The notes: a model not told the origin generated them from the letters alone. Shown: positions 25,597-34,795, counted from the first letter of the stretch. The stretch is DNA of 64,000 nt from Mesorhizobium sp. M00.F.Ca.ET.216.01.1.1 (GCF_004010325.2 NZ_SADR02000006.1:186001-250000); one strand, 5' to 3'. Made by a program: numbers and translations.

Positions 25597-26370
25597 CTAT
25601 TCCTCCGGCTCGCCGGGCTTGCGCAGCAGATAGGTGTCCATGATCCAGCCCTTTTTCCGGCGGGCCTCTTCGCGGGTCTTCACGATCTCGTCGCCGACAT
25701 CGCCGAGACGGCCTGAAATGAGGACCTCGTCAGGCGTGCCGAGATAGGCGCCCCAGTAGATAACGGCGTCCTTGTCCTCAAGCGTCTTAAAAGCGCATTT
25801 GCCGTCGAGCATGACGACCGTGCTGCCGGCATTTCCGGGCAGACCTTCCTCGGCGAGGCGGCGACCGGTGGTGATCAGGACAGAATCGCCGATGCGATTG
25901 AGCGCCATCGTGTGGCTGGCGGCGAGCGCCTGGACAGCGGTTATGCCGGGAATGACCTCCAGCTCGAACTCGACATTGCCCCTCGATAACACGCGCTCCA
26001 GGATGCGCAGCGCACTGTCGTAGAGCGAGGGATCACCCCAGATCAGGAAAGCGCCGCAGCCGTCTGGCGAAAGCTCGTCGCGGATCAGGCCTTCATAGAT
26101 TGCGGCGATTGCCTCGTGCCAGTCGTCGACGGTCGAGCGGTAGGACGGCGCCGGCTCGGCCCGAACCGGCACGTCGAATTCAACACGGCGCGAGTTCGGG
26201 TTGGAGACGAAACGATCGCAGATGTGGCGGCGCAGTTCGGCGAGATCGCTCTTTGTCGCGCCCTTGTCGGGAATGAACAGCACGTCGGCGCGGTTCAAGC
26301 CATCAATGGCCTGGACCGTCATGTGGTCGGGATTGCCGGCGCCGATGCCGATGACGAGAAGCTTGCGCAT
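25597..26370 (-). CDS. cobF: Precorrin-6A synthase (deacetylating)
   Basis: Cobalamin biosynthesis methyltransferase of the aerobic route: transfers a methyl group to C-1 of precorrin-5 with loss of acetate. The 257-residue protein has the tetrapyrrole methylase fold, with the N-terminal MRKLLVIGIGAGNPDHMTVQAIDGLNRADVLFI, the GDPSLYDS loop and the C-terminal GWIMDTYLLRK. CAGGAG precedes ATG 26370. It is alone here, without other cob genes, which often happens for cobF in rhizobia (inference). Convergent with modE. Confidence 0.93.
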   Translation of the reverse strand: MRKLLVIGIGAGNPDHMTVQAIDGLNRADVLFIPDKGATKSDLAELRRHICDRFVSNPNSRRVEFDVPVRAEPAPSYRSTVDDWHEAIAAIYEGLIRDELSPDGCGAFLIWGDPSLYDSALRILERVLSRGNVEFELEVIPGITAVQALAASHTMALNRIGDSVLITTGRRLAEEGLPGNAGSTVVMLDGKCAFKTLEDKDAVIYWGAYLGTPDEVLISGRLGDVGDEIVKTREEARRKKGWIMDTYLLRKPGEPEE

Positions 26371-26513
26371 GAGCGAACTCCTGCCCGATCGGAAGGCCGG
26401 TGTCCAGACAACCAAGATCATGCATGCCAGCGTCAGCGAGCCCGCGGAAGGGCTTTGAAACGCCACATTGAAACGGCTAGAGTCATGCTGGCGTTTTCGC
26501 CGAAGGGGGGTCA

Positions 26514-27569
26514 ATGTTCCGTTATGTCCTGACCGCAGCACTGGCGTTTTCGGCCGCGCCGGCATTTGCCAATGATTCGATCGCGGAATTAGGCACGGGC
26601 GGCCTGATCCTGTCGCGCAGCGATGCGGTCGCCATGGAGAGCGAAGATCTCTACATCTCGCCGGAGAAAGTGACGGTCGACTATGTCTTCCGCAACAACA
26701 CCGACAAGGCTGTCGACACGATCGTCGCCTTTCCGATGCCTGACATCGAAGGCAATCCCGAAGAGATGCCGGCAATCCCCGAAGGGCAGAGCGACAATTT
26801 CCTCGGCTTCGAGGTGACGATCGACGGCGTCGCCGTAAAACCGCAGCTGCAGCAGAAGGTCTTCGCACTCGGCATCGACATCAGCGCCGACCTGACGGCC
26901 CAGAACGTGCCGTTCTATCCATTCGGCGACGCTGCGAAGGCGGCGCTGGCGAAGCTACCACAGGCGGTTGCGAAGGATTGGGAGAATCGCGGCATCATCA
27001 TCGAAGACACCAGCGACGATGGCTCGGGCATGAAAACTGTCTATACGCCGTTCTGGCAGTTGCGCTCGACCTATTGGTGGCGCTCGACCTTCCCTGCCAA
27101 CAAGGCGGTCCATGTCTCCCATCGCTACAAGCCCAGTGTCGGCGGCACGTCCTCGGTCAGCTTCTTCTACGACGGCCAGTTCCAGGGCCAATATGCCAGC
27201 TACAAGGGCCGATACTGCATGGACAATGCGTTCGAGAACGCAGTGCGCAAGGCGGCCAAGGACGATCCGGACGGCTACCCGAGATATTTCGAGAACAGAA
27301 TCGCCTATATCCTGACCACCGGGGGCAACTGGGCTTCGGGCAGCATCGGCAAGTTCAAGCTGACCATCGACAAGGGCAATCCCAAGAGCCTGGTCTCGTT
27401 CTGCGGCGACAATGTCAGGAAGGTCGGGCCGACGACATTCGAGATGACGGCTCAAGATTTTTATCCCGAGCATGACATCGACATCCTGCTGCTGGAGCCG
27501 TCGGATGACATCGATGGTGACGGCGGGGACGGTGAAGGTGGCGGCAGTGAAGGCGGGAACGGCGGCTGA
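26514..27569 (+). CDS. DUF4424 family exported protein
   Basis: A 351-residue protein with an N-terminal signal peptide (MFRYVLTAALAFSAAPAFAND, cleavage after AFA). The body has conserved DUF4424 features: NDSIAELGTGGLILSRSDAVAMESEDLYIS and VDYVFRNNTDKAVDTIVAFPMPD. It ends in an Asp/Gly-rich repetitive tail (DGDGGDGEGGGSEGGNGG). Its stop overlaps the folA start (TGATG), so both are co-translated. Role unknown; periplasmic location inferred. Confidence 0.85.
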   Translation: MFRYVLTAALAFSAAPAFANDSIAELGTGGLILSRSDAVAMESEDLYISPEKVTVDYVFRNNTDKAVDTIVAFPMPDIEGNPEEMPAIPEGQSDNFLGFEVTIDGVAVKPQLQQKVFALGIDISADLTAQNVPFYPFGDAAKAALAKLPQAVAKDWENRGIIIEDTSDDGSGMKTVYTPFWQLRSTYWWRSTFPANKAVHVSHRYKPSVGGTSSVSFFYDGQFQGQYASYKGRYCMDNAFENAVRKAAKDDPDGYPRYFENRIAYILTTGGNWASGSIGKFKLTIDKGNPKSLVSFCGDNVRKVGPTTFEMTAQDFYPEHDIDILLLEPSDDIDGDGGDGEGGGSEGGNGG

Positions 27570-28087
27570 TGGACATCGCAATCTACGTCGCCATCGCCGA
27601 GAACGGCGTGATCGGGCGCGACGGCGGCCTGCCATGGCGGCTTTCCTCCGATCTCAAGCGGTTCAAGGCCGACACGATGGGCAAGCCCATCATCATGGGC
27701 CGCAAGACCTATGAAGGCATCGGCCGGCCGCTGCCGGGCAGGCTCAACATCGTAGTGACCCGCGACAAGACCTGGCGCGCCGAGGGCATCGAAATCACGC
27801 ATTCGCTCGATGAGGCGATCAAGCTTGCCAATGTGCGCGGGCGCTGCATGGCCGGCGCGAACGAAATCTGCGTGGTCGGTGGCAGTGAGATCTATGCCCA
27901 GGCGCTGCCGCTGGCCGATCGCCTGCATGTCACGCATGTCCTGGCCGCGGTCGATGGCGACGCGCGTTTTCCGCCGATCGATCCCGATTCATGGCGCATG
28001 GTCAGCTCGCAGGACGTTCCGGCCGGTGAAAAGGACAGCCACGCGACGCGCTATTCGGTTTACGAGCGACGCCGCCACGTGCATTGA
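27569..28087 (+). CDS. folA: Dihydrofolate reductase
   Basis: Reduces dihydrofolate produced by ThyA to tetrahydrofolate using NADPH; the target of trimethoprim. The 172-residue protein begins MDIAIYVAIAENGVIGRDGGLPW and has the catalytic acid in LPWRLSSDLKRFKADTMG, the GRKTYEGIGRPLPGR NADPH loop and GGSEIYAQAL. It overlaps the DUF4424 gene by one base. Spacing to thyA is 5.4 kb, filled by the molybdate and cobF genes. Confidence 0.96.
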   Translation: MDIAIYVAIAENGVIGRDGGLPWRLSSDLKRFKADTMGKPIIMGRKTYEGIGRPLPGRLNIVVTRDKTWRAEGIEITHSLDEAIKLANVRGRCMAGANEICVVGGSEIYAQALPLADRLHVTHVLAAVDGDARFPPIDPDSWRMVSSQDVPAGEKDSHATRYSVYERRRHVH

Positions 28088-28232
28088 AGACGACAAACGG
28101 TCGCGAACGGTCCAAAATAGAGATGCCGTCAGCGGATCGCGTTGAAAGCGAGCCGTCGCGTCCCTATAGAAGAGCTACGTGGGATTTGCGCCGTAGGCCG
28201 GTGCTGAGGGAATTCCAAGCGAAAGGACATTT

Positions 28233-29339
28233 ATGCCCTGGAATGACAAGAGCGGTGGCGGCGGCCCATGGGGCGGCGGCGGCAATCAGGGGCCCTGGGG
28301 GCAGGGACCCAAGGGGCCTAGCGGCCCGCAAGGCTCGCCTCCCGATCTCGAAGATATCATCCGGCGCGGCCAGGACAGACTGCGGCGCGCCCTGCCAGGT
28401 GGTGGTGGCGCCAGCCCCGCGGTCCTCGGACTGATCGCCGCGGCACTTGTCGTGCTGTGGGCATTCAAGGCGGTCTACACCGTGCAGCCCGACGAAGTTG
28501 CGGTCGAACTGCGGTTCGGCATACCGAAGGCCGAACTCTCGCAGCCCGGTCTGCATTTCCATTGGTGGCCCGTCGAAACGGTCGAGACGGCCAACATCGC
28601 CGAGCAGCTCGTCGACATCGGCGGCGGCGCGACCAGCAGCAGTAGCAGCTCCGGGCTGATGCTTTCCGGCGACCAGAACATCGTCAACGTCCAGTTCTCG
28701 GTGGCCTATCAGGTTTCCGACCCGAGGGCCTATCTGTTCGACGTGTCCGATCCCGACGGCATGCTGCGGCAGGTTGCCGAAAGCGCCATGCGCGAAGCTG
28801 TTGGCCGGCGACCGGCCCAGGACATCTTCCGCGACGACCGCCAGGGCATTGCGGCATCGGTGCGTGAGATCATCCAGACGACGCTGGACGGCTACAAGGC
28901 CGGCCTCACCGTCAACGCCATCTCGATCGAGGATGCCGCGCCGCCGCGCGAAGTCGCCGATGCCTTCGACGAGGTGCAGCGCGCCGAACAGGACGAGGAC
29001 AAGTTCGTCGAGCAGGCCAATCAGTATTCCAACCAGAAGCTCGGCCAGGCGCGTGGCGAAGCCGCACAGATCCGCGAGGATGCGGCCGCCTATAAGAACC
29101 GTGTCGTGCAGGAGGCCGAAGGCGAGGCGCAGCGCTTCATCTCGGTCTATGACGAATACGCCAAGGCGCCCGAGGTGACGCGCAGGCGGCTTTATCTTGA
29201 AACGATGGAGAGGGTTCTGAAGGATTCGAACAAGGTCATTGTCGAGCAAGGCAACGGGCAAGGGGTCGTTCCCTACCTGCCGCTGCCAGCGCTGCAGCAG
29301 AAGACGCCGCCAGCGCCGGTGCTGGGAGGAAACCAGTGA
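28233..29339 (+). CDS. hflK: HflK, SPFH regulator of FtsH protease
   Basis: A 368-residue inner-membrane SPFH protein that forms a large periplasmic cage around FtsH with HflC. A Gly/Pro/Trp-rich N-terminus (PWGGGGNQGPWGQGP) is followed by one transmembrane helix (about residues 65-85), the SPFH/band-7 domain and a C-terminal coiled coil with QRFISVYDEYAKAPEVTRRRLYLETME, the HflK hallmark. The AAAGGA site precedes ATG 28233. It overlaps hflC by four bases. Confidence 0.96.
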   Translation: MPWNDKSGGGGPWGGGGNQGPWGQGPKGPSGPQGSPPDLEDIIRRGQDRLRRALPGGGGASPAVLGLIAAALVVLWAFKAVYTVQPDEVAVELRFGIPKAELSQPGLHFHWWPVETVETANIAEQLVDIGGGATSSSSSSGLMLSGDQNIVNVQFSVAYQVSDPRAYLFDVSDPDGMLRQVAESAMREAVGRRPAQDIFRDDRQGIAASVREIIQTTLDGYKAGLTVNAISIEDAAPPREVADAFDEVQRAEQDEDKFVEQANQYSNQKLGQARGEAAQIREDAAAYKNRVVQEAEGEAQRFISVYDEYAKAPEVTRRRLYLETMERVLKDSNKVIVEQGNGQGVVPYLPLPALQQKTPPAPVLGGNQ

Positions 29340-30280
29340 TGACCAATCGTCTGCCCATCATCGCCGTCATCGCAGCAATCATCCTGTTCCTGCTCTATTC
29401 GTCGGTCTTCGTTGTCAATGCGCGCCAGCAGGCGCTCGTGCTTCGGTTCGGCGAGATCGTCGACGTCAAGAACCAGCCGGGCATCTATTTCAAGGCGCCG
29501 TTCGCGTTCTTCGATGCCGACAGCGTGCAATTGATCGAGAATCGGGTGCTGCGCTTCGACCTCGACAACATCCGCGTCCAGGTCTCGGGCGGCAAGTTCT
29601 ACGAGGTCGATGCCTTTATCGCCTATCGCATCTCGGATCCGCGCATCTTCCGCGCCGCCGTCTCCGGTCAGATCGAGCTCGCCGAGGCACGGCTGAGGAC
29701 GCGTCTCGATGCGGCGCTGCGCCGTGTCTACGGTTTGCGCGACTTCGAAGCGGCGCTCTCGGAAGAGCGGGCCGTGATGATGCGGGAAGTGCGCGACCAG
29801 CTCAGGCCCGACGCTACGTCGCTCGGCCTGCAGATCGAGGATGTGCGCATCCGCCGGACCGACCTGACGGCGGAGGTCTCGCAGCAGACCTTCGACCGCA
29901 TGAAGGCCGAACGCCTGGCCGAAGCCGAGCGGCTGCGGGCGCGAGGCAACGAGGCGGCACAGCGCATCAAGGCCCGCGCCGACCGCGAAGTGGTGGAGAT
30001 CGTCGCCGAAGCGCAGAAGGAATCGGAGATCCTGCGCGGCGAGGGCGAAGCCCAGCGCAGCGCCACCTTCGCGGCGGCCTACCAGCGCGATCCGGCCTTC
30101 TTCGATTTCTACCGCTCGATGAATGCCTACGGCACTGCGCTGGACAGCACCGGGACGACGATGGTGCTGTCGCCGAATTCCCAGTTCTTCCGCTTCTTCC
30201 GCGATCCGGACAGCAAGGAAACGCCGACGGCGCCGCAGGCACCGGCTGCGCCGGCAGCGCAGTCAGGCACCGGACAGTAA
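29336..30280 (+). CDS. hflC: HflC, SPFH regulator of FtsH protease
   Basis: A 314-residue partner of HflK. It has an N-terminal membrane helix (LPIIAVIAAIILFLLYSSVFVV), a band-7 domain (QALVLRFGEIVDVKNQPGIYFKAP) and the C-terminal coiled coil (REVVEIVAEAQKESEILRGEGEAQRSATFA), then FFDFYRSMNAYG. It ends in an Ala/Pro tail. The start overlaps hflK. The complex restrains FtsH degradation of membrane proteins. Confidence 0.96.
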   Translation: MMTNRLPIIAVIAAIILFLLYSSVFVVNARQQALVLRFGEIVDVKNQPGIYFKAPFAFFDADSVQLIENRVLRFDLDNIRVQVSGGKFYEVDAFIAYRISDPRIFRAAVSGQIELAEARLRTRLDAALRRVYGLRDFEAALSEERAVMMREVRDQLRPDATSLGLQIEDVRIRRTDLTAEVSQQTFDRMKAERLAEAERLRARGNEAAQRIKARADREVVEIVAEAQKESEILRGEGEAQRSATFAAAYQRDPAFFDFYRSMNAYGTALDSTGTTMVLSPNSQFFRFFRDPDSKETPTAPQAPAAPAAQSGTGQ

Positions 30281-30305
30281 CGGACCGGCGATCGGCCTGG
30301 TTCAG

Positions 30306-30402
30306 GCGCATGACCCGAACCAAAGGTTCGGAAAGGATCATGCGCAAGATCAAAGTGCTACAGCGCCGTTTGCGCGTCCAAAAGGACGCGCGGGCGCTGT
30401 AG
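30306..30402. repeat. Two-palindrome mosaic element interrupting the DUF2065 gene
   Basis: Unit A (30306-30345) is bounded by GCGCATGA and ATCATGCGC and has a degraded inner palindrome. Unit B (30358-30402) is a near-perfect long hairpin: CTACAGCGCC / GGCGCTGTAG outside and GCGCGTCC / GGACGCGC inside around AAAA. The composition, a mobile-looking pair of large palindromes just over 90 bp long, matches the RIME-like intergenic mosaic elements of rhizobia. The right edge joins directly to the coding remnant of DUF2065. Confidence 0.8.
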
Positions 30403-30533
30403 ACGTCGAGGGCCTGGTCTATGGCCAAGAGCTTGCCGAGCAAGTCTTGTCGATGCCGGCAAACGCGTTGCGGATCGCCGGGTTGGTGGCGATTGCCATC
30501 GGCGTCGGCAGCATCTGGCCGGTGAGCAGCTGA
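30403..30533 (+). pseudogene. DUF2065 family protein, 5' end lost to a mosaic repeat
   Basis: The frame reads VEGLVYGQELAEQVLSMPANALRIAGLVAIAIGVGSIWPVSS and stops at 30533. DUF2065 is a roughly 60-residue membrane protein normally encoded between hflC and degP, beginning near MSDFLAALGLVFVIEGLLY. Here the first helix (about 15 codons) is replaced by the palindromic element ending at 30402, no start codon is in frame, and the loop after VYG also looks short. It is therefore a remnant; the second helix is intact. Confidence 0.75.
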
Positions 30534-30685
30534 CGACGGCGTTGACGACTATGGTGTTGGTGTAACGGAGGATTTATCCTCTGCCGATAGCCACAGCCGC
30601 AAACGTGCCTTATTTCTTGCCAACATGGCTCGGAGCGATGCTTTTGCCGAAGCAGCTTTTTTTCACAAACACCGGGAGACCCTCG

Positions 30686-32203
30686 ATGACATCCAACACC
30701 CTTCTGCGCGCAGCGAGGCGGACGTTCATCGCCGGTGCGGCAGCGCTTGTCGTCGGCGGCCTTGCTGTTCCGTCTTTTGTAACGCCAACGGTGGCTGCGG
30801 ATGGACCGCCTTCGGTCGCCGACCTCGCCGCAGGCCTGCTCGGCGCTGTGGTCAACATATCGACGTCGCAGACGGTGAAGGGCACGGAAGGTCCAGGCGC
30901 CGTGCCTATGCCACAGCTTCCTGAGGGCTCGCCCTTCCAGGATTTCTTCGACGATTTCTTCAAGAACCGCGGTGGCGACAAGGACAATGGCGCGCAGAAA
31001 GTGCAGTCGCTGGGCTCCGGCTTCGTTGTCGATGCCGAACAGGGCATCGTGGTGACCAACAACCACGTCATTGCCGATGCAGACGACATCGAGGTGAATT
31101 TCTCCGATGGCGTGACGCTCAAGGCGACGCTGGTCGGCACCGACACCAAGACCGATGTTGCGCTGCTGAAGGTCGATCCGAAGGGACACAAGCTAACGGC
31201 GGTGAAATTCGGCGATTCCAACAAGATGCGTGTCGGCGACTGGGTGATGGCGATCGGCAATCCGTTCGGCCTTGGCGGCACGGTGACAGTCGGCATCGTC
31301 TCGGCGCGCAACCGCGACATCAATTCCGGCCCCTACGACGATTTCATCCAGACCGACGCCGCGATCAACCGCGGCAATTCCGGCGGACCGCTGTTCAACA
31401 GCATCGGCGAGGTTATCGGCATCAACACGGCGATCATATCGCCGTCGGGCGGTTCGATCGGCATCGGCTTCTCCATTCCCTCGCAACTCGCTGCCGGGGT
31501 CGTCGACCAGCTTCGCCAGTTCGGCGAAACGCGGCGCGGCTGGCTTGGCGTGCGCATCCAGCCGGTGACCGACGACATCGCCGAAAGCCTCGGCATGGCA
31601 ACCGCCAAGGGCGCGCTGGTCGCCGGCGTCATCAAGGGCGGACCGGTCGACAACGGCACCGTCCAGGCAGGCGATGTCATCATCAAGTTCGACGGCAAGG
31701 ACATCCACGAAATGCGCGACCTGCCGCGCGTTGTCGCGGAAAGCCCGGTCGGCAAGGCGGTGGATGTGCTCATCGTGCGCAAGGGTGTCGAGCAGACCGT
31801 GAAAGTGACGCTCGGCCGGCTCGAAGACGGCGAAAAGCTCGCCAAGGGCGAAGACGGCAGCAGCACCGACCAGGACAAAGGCGACAAGGCGCCCCCGGTT
31901 TCGACGGCTTCCGTGCTTGGCATGACCATCGGCGAACTCAACGATGAGACGCGGAAAAAATTCAGCATCGCCGCCGATGTCTCCGGCGTCGTCGTTACCG
32001 ACGTCACCAAGGATTCGGCGGCCGCCGAACGCGGCATCCAGCCCGGCGAAGTGATAACCGAGATCGCACAGGAATCGGTTGCCTCACCCAAGGACGTCAT
32101 GGACCGGATCGGTGCGCTGAAGGAACAGGGGCGCAAGAACGCACTGTTGATGCTGGCGTCGAAGACCGGTGAGTTGCGGTTCGTGACGATCCGCATGGAT
32201 TGA
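30686..32203 (+). CDS. degP: DegP-type periplasmic serine protease/chaperone
   Basis: HtrA family protease that degrades or refolds damaged periplasmic proteins. The 505-residue protein has a signal peptide ending PTVAAD, the catalytic triad His in VVTNNHVIADA, Asp in KTDVALLKV and Ser in INRGNSGGPLFN, then two PDZ domains (RRGWLGVRIQPVTDDIAES and the C-terminal SAAAERGIQPGEVITEI). ATG 30686 follows GGGAGA. It sits after hflKC, a common membrane-quality-control cluster in this order. A terminator follows. Confidence 0.95.
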   Translation: MTSNTLLRAARRTFIAGAAALVVGGLAVPSFVTPTVAADGPPSVADLAAGLLGAVVNISTSQTVKGTEGPGAVPMPQLPEGSPFQDFFDDFFKNRGGDKDNGAQKVQSLGSGFVVDAEQGIVVTNNHVIADADDIEVNFSDGVTLKATLVGTDTKTDVALLKVDPKGHKLTAVKFGDSNKMRVGDWVMAIGNPFGLGGTVTVGIVSARNRDINSGPYDDFIQTDAAINRGNSGGPLFNSIGEVIGINTAIISPSGGSIGIGFSIPSQLAAGVVDQLRQFGETRRGWLGVRIQPVTDDIAESLGMATAKGALVAGVIKGGPVDNGTVQAGDVIIKFDGKDIHEMRDLPRVVAESPVGKAVDVLIVRKGVEQTVKVTLGRLEDGEKLAKGEDGSSTDQDKGDKAPPVSTASVLGMTIGELNDETRKKFSIAADVSGVVVTDVTKDSAAAERGIQPGEVITEIAQESVASPKDVMDRIGALKEQGRKNALLMLASKTGELRFVTIRMD

Positions 32204-32241
32204 GTTCGGAAGAACCTGCAGTACTCTGATTTTGAAAGAGA

Positions 32242-32265
32242 AAGGGCGGCTAGCGGGCCGCCCTT
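32242..32265. terminator. Hairpin terminator between degP and the convergent GNAT gene
   Basis: Stem AAGGGCGGC (32242-32250) and GCCGCCCTT (32257-32265) with a six-base loop TAGCGG. T-rich sequence follows for the plus strand and A-rich sequence precedes it, so it can act in both directions. The GNAT stop codon lies in the loop side. Confidence 0.8.
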
Positions 32266-32822
32266 GTTCTTTGCTCCCAATCACCGTGCGAAAGCCGGTA
32301 AAGAACATGCCGCCTGAGCGCTGTGTGGCTGTCCGGAATGCCGGGATGGTCGAAGTCGCTGGCCGGGTCGGCGATCATGCCTAGGCGTTCCATGACGGCG
32401 GTGGAGCGGCGATTGCTCTCGACCGCGAAGGACACTACCTCGTCAAGGCCCAGCGTTTCGAAGCCATAGACGAGCCACGCTTCCGCGGCCTCGGTGACAT
32501 AGCCTTTGCCCCAGTATTCGGGCGCCAGTCGCCAGCCTATCTCAACGGCACCGGCCGGCAAGAAGGGCAGATAATCGGTTCTGGTTATGCCGACAAAGCC
32601 GATGCATTCGCCGGTTGCCGCGAGCTCGGCTGCGGCGAAGCCGAAGCCATCGCGGTCAATGGCGTCCCGCAATTCGTCCATCTTGGCGTCGGACTGGGCG
32701 CGGTCACGGCGGAACGGAAAGAATTCCATGACGCGCTCGTCGGAATTGATCCGGTGGAAGAGCTCGCGGTCGCGGTCCTGCCAGTTGCGCAGGATGAGAC
32801 GTTCGGTGCGGATCGGCGTCAT
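32250..32822 (-). CDS. GNAT family N-acetyltransferase
   Basis: A 190-residue RimJ/RimL-type acetyltransferase: TERLILRNWQDRDRELFHRIN at the start, EIGWRLAPEYWGKGYVTEAAEAWL for acetyl-CoA binding, and SNRRSTAVMERLGM. These proteins acetylate protein N-termini or small amines. Its start overlaps the serB stop by four bases, so it is translated with serB. The substrate is not predictable. Confidence 0.88.
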   Translation of the reverse strand: MTPIRTERLILRNWQDRDRELFHRINSDERVMEFFPFRRDRAQSDAKMDELRDAIDRDGFGFAAAELAATGECIGFVGITRTDYLPFLPAGAVEIGWRLAPEYWGKGYVTEAAEAWLVYGFETLGLDEVVSFAVESNRRSTAVMERLGMIADPASDFDHPGIPDSHTALRRHVLYRLSHGDWEQRTRAAR

Positions 32823-33706
32823 TCGACAAATTCTTCCCGGCGGTAGCCCTGCAGATAGAGCAGCGCGGTAAGGTCGGAATGGTCGATGCGCACCTTGGCC
32901 CCGGCCGCGACGGACGGCTTGGCGTGCAGGGCGACGCCGGTGCCGGCAAGGCGGATCATGTCGAGGTCGTTGGCGCCGTCGCCGACTGCGATGGCGTCGG
33001 CGAGTGTCAGGCCGAGGCGAGCCGAAATCTCGATCAGCGCTTCGGCCTTGGCGGCGCGGCCAAGGATGGGCTCGGCGACAAGCCCGGTGAAGCGGCCATC
33101 CTGCTCTATCAGGCGGTTGGCGCGGTTCTCCTGGAAGCCGAGCATCGCCGCGATGCGTGTGGTGAAAACGTCAAAGCCACCGGACACAAGTGCTGTCCAG
33201 GCGCCATGGGCCCGCATGGTCTGGACAAGCGCGCGGCCGCCGGAGGCCAGCGTCAGGCGTTTGGCGATGATGCGGTCGACCACGGCGGTATCGAGACCCT
33301 TCAGCAATGCCACACGCTCACGCAGGGCCGGTTCGAAAGCGATCTCGCCGTTCATCGATCGCGCCGTGATGACCGCGACACGATCCTTGACGCCGATCTC
33401 GTCGGCAAGCTCGTCGATGCACTCCTGGTCGATCATCGTCGAATCCATATCGGCGAGAAGGATCTTCTTGCGCCTTGCGTCAGCCTGCTGGACGATCACG
33501 TCGACCGGTTCGCAAGCCAGGGCAGCGCGCAGGCCCGCGGCGATTTCAGCGGCTTCGGCTGCCTCGGGCAAAGCAAGGTCGCAGGCGATGCCTTCGGCCA
33601 GCCAGCGAACAGCGCTTGCGCCGACCGACCGTGACGCCATATTCGCAAGCGACGCCGACAATGCGCGGCGGGCAGGGTGGGATACAAGCGTGGCGATCAG
33701 CGGCAT
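32819..33706 (-). CDS. serB: Phosphoserine phosphatase
   Basis: Last step of serine biosynthesis, hydrolysing phosphoserine. The 295-residue HAD enzyme has an N-terminal ACT-like region (about 1-85), motif 1 LADMDSTMI (nucleophile and general acid Asp), motif 2 ALVSGGFDVFT and motif 4 AVGDGANDLDM. ATG 33706 (MPLIATLVSHP) is chosen over the upstream ATG at 33784, which would run into the miaA promoter. Divergent from miaA. Confidence 0.95.
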   Translation of the reverse strand: MPLIATLVSHPARRALSASLANMASRSVGASAVRWLAEGIACDLALPEAAEAAEIAAGLRAALACEPVDVIVQQADARRKKILLADMDSTMIDQECIDELADEIGVKDRVAVITARSMNGEIAFEPALRERVALLKGLDTAVVDRIIAKRLTLASGGRALVQTMRAHGAWTALVSGGFDVFTTRIAAMLGFQENRANRLIEQDGRFTGLVAEPILGRAAKAEALIEISARLGLTLADAIAVGDGANDLDMIRLAGTGVALHAKPSVAAGAKVRIDHSDLTALLYLQGYRREEFVE

Positions 33707-33740
33707 CGAAAATTCCGGTGGGCAGGCGGGCGAGGGCCGC

Positions 33741-34664
33741 GTGAAAAATGCGATCCTGATAGCCGGGCCGACCGCCAGCGGCAAGTCGGCGCTTGCGCTC
33801 GATCTCGCTCAGCGCAGGGGCGGCGTCATCGTCAACACCGATTCCATGCAGGGCTATTCGGTGCTCGACGTGCTGACGGCGCGGCCGACCGCTGCCGAGC
33901 TCGCCCGCGCGCCGCACTTTCTCTACGGCCACGTCCATCCTTCCACTGCCTATTCCACCGGCGCCTGGCTGCGCGACGTGACGAAGCTGATCGACGAGGG
34001 CTTGCTTTCGACGCAACCGGACGGCACGCTTTCGCGGCGGCCGGCGATCTTCGTTGGCGGCACCGGCCTCTATTTCCGCGCGCTTGCCGAAGGCATTTCG
34101 CAAATGCCCGATATTCCCCAGCCGATCCGCGACCGCTGGCGCTATGAGCTCAAGGAGCAAGGGGCGGCCAAGCTGCACCGCATCCTGCTGCGCGAGGATT
34201 CGGCGGTCGCCACGATGCTGAAGCCAACCGACGGCCAGCGCATCGTGCGGGCGCTGGAAGTGCTCGACGCCTCGGGCCGCTCCATCCTGGAATGGCAGGC
34301 CGAACGCGGCCGACCGCTTATCGACCGGACCAGCACGCGTTTCCTGGTGATCGAGCCGGATCGAGCGGAGCTGGTGAGCCGCATCGAGGCGCGATTCGAC
34401 AGCATGCTGGACAAGGGTGCCCTCGATGAAGTCAAGCAGCTTACGGCCCTTAACCTCGACCCGGGTCTTCCGGCGATGAAGGCGATTGGCGTTCGCGAAC
34501 TACGGGCCGCGATGGCCGGAGACATGAGCTTCCCCGAGGCAATAGAGCGCGCCAAGATCGCGACGCGGCAATACGCCAAGCGGCAAGCGACATGGTTCCG
34601 GCACCAATTGGGTCCGGAATGGCAGAGATTGCATCCTGGCGACGACGTAGTGTCCTCGATCTGA
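33741..34664 (+). CDS. miaA: tRNA dimethylallyltransferase
   Basis: Adds the isopentenyl group to A37 of tRNAs reading UNN codons. The 307-residue protein starts at GTG 33741 (VKNAILIAGPTASGKSALALDLAQ, P-loop), with VNTDSMQGYSVLDVLTARP, GGTGLYFRAL and the QRIVRALEVLDASGRS motif, and ends with RQYAKRQATWFRHQ. GAGGG lies upstream of GTG. The long open frame that begins at 32886 upstream is antisense to serB and is rejected. Nearly divergent with serB (34-base spacer). Confidence 0.95.
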   Translation: MKNAILIAGPTASGKSALALDLAQRRGGVIVNTDSMQGYSVLDVLTARPTAAELARAPHFLYGHVHPSTAYSTGAWLRDVTKLIDEGLLSTQPDGTLSRRPAIFVGGTGLYFRALAEGISQMPDIPQPIRDRWRYELKEQGAAKLHRILLREDSAVATMLKPTDGQRIVRALEVLDASGRSILEWQAERGRPLIDRTSTRFLVIEPDRAELVSRIEARFDSMLDKGALDEVKQLTALNLDPGLPAMKAIGVRELRAAMAGDMSFPEAIERAKIATRQYAKRQATWFRHQLGPEWQRLHPGDDVVSSI

Positions 34665-34795
34665 TCTCCTGCATCAGATGCAACCAGGGAAACAAGATGC
34701 AGAAGTTGAATTTCCCGCTCAGGTTGTCCGGATTAACCCTCCGTAAGGCCCCGGCATGCCATAAAGTCGTCGGGCAGTTTTCCCGCGGGGAGCAG

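Noticed and set aside
32886-33740. Upstream extension of the miaA frame, about 285 codons
   Set aside because: It is antisense to serB; the P-loop protein begins at GTG 33741 with a suitable ribosome site.
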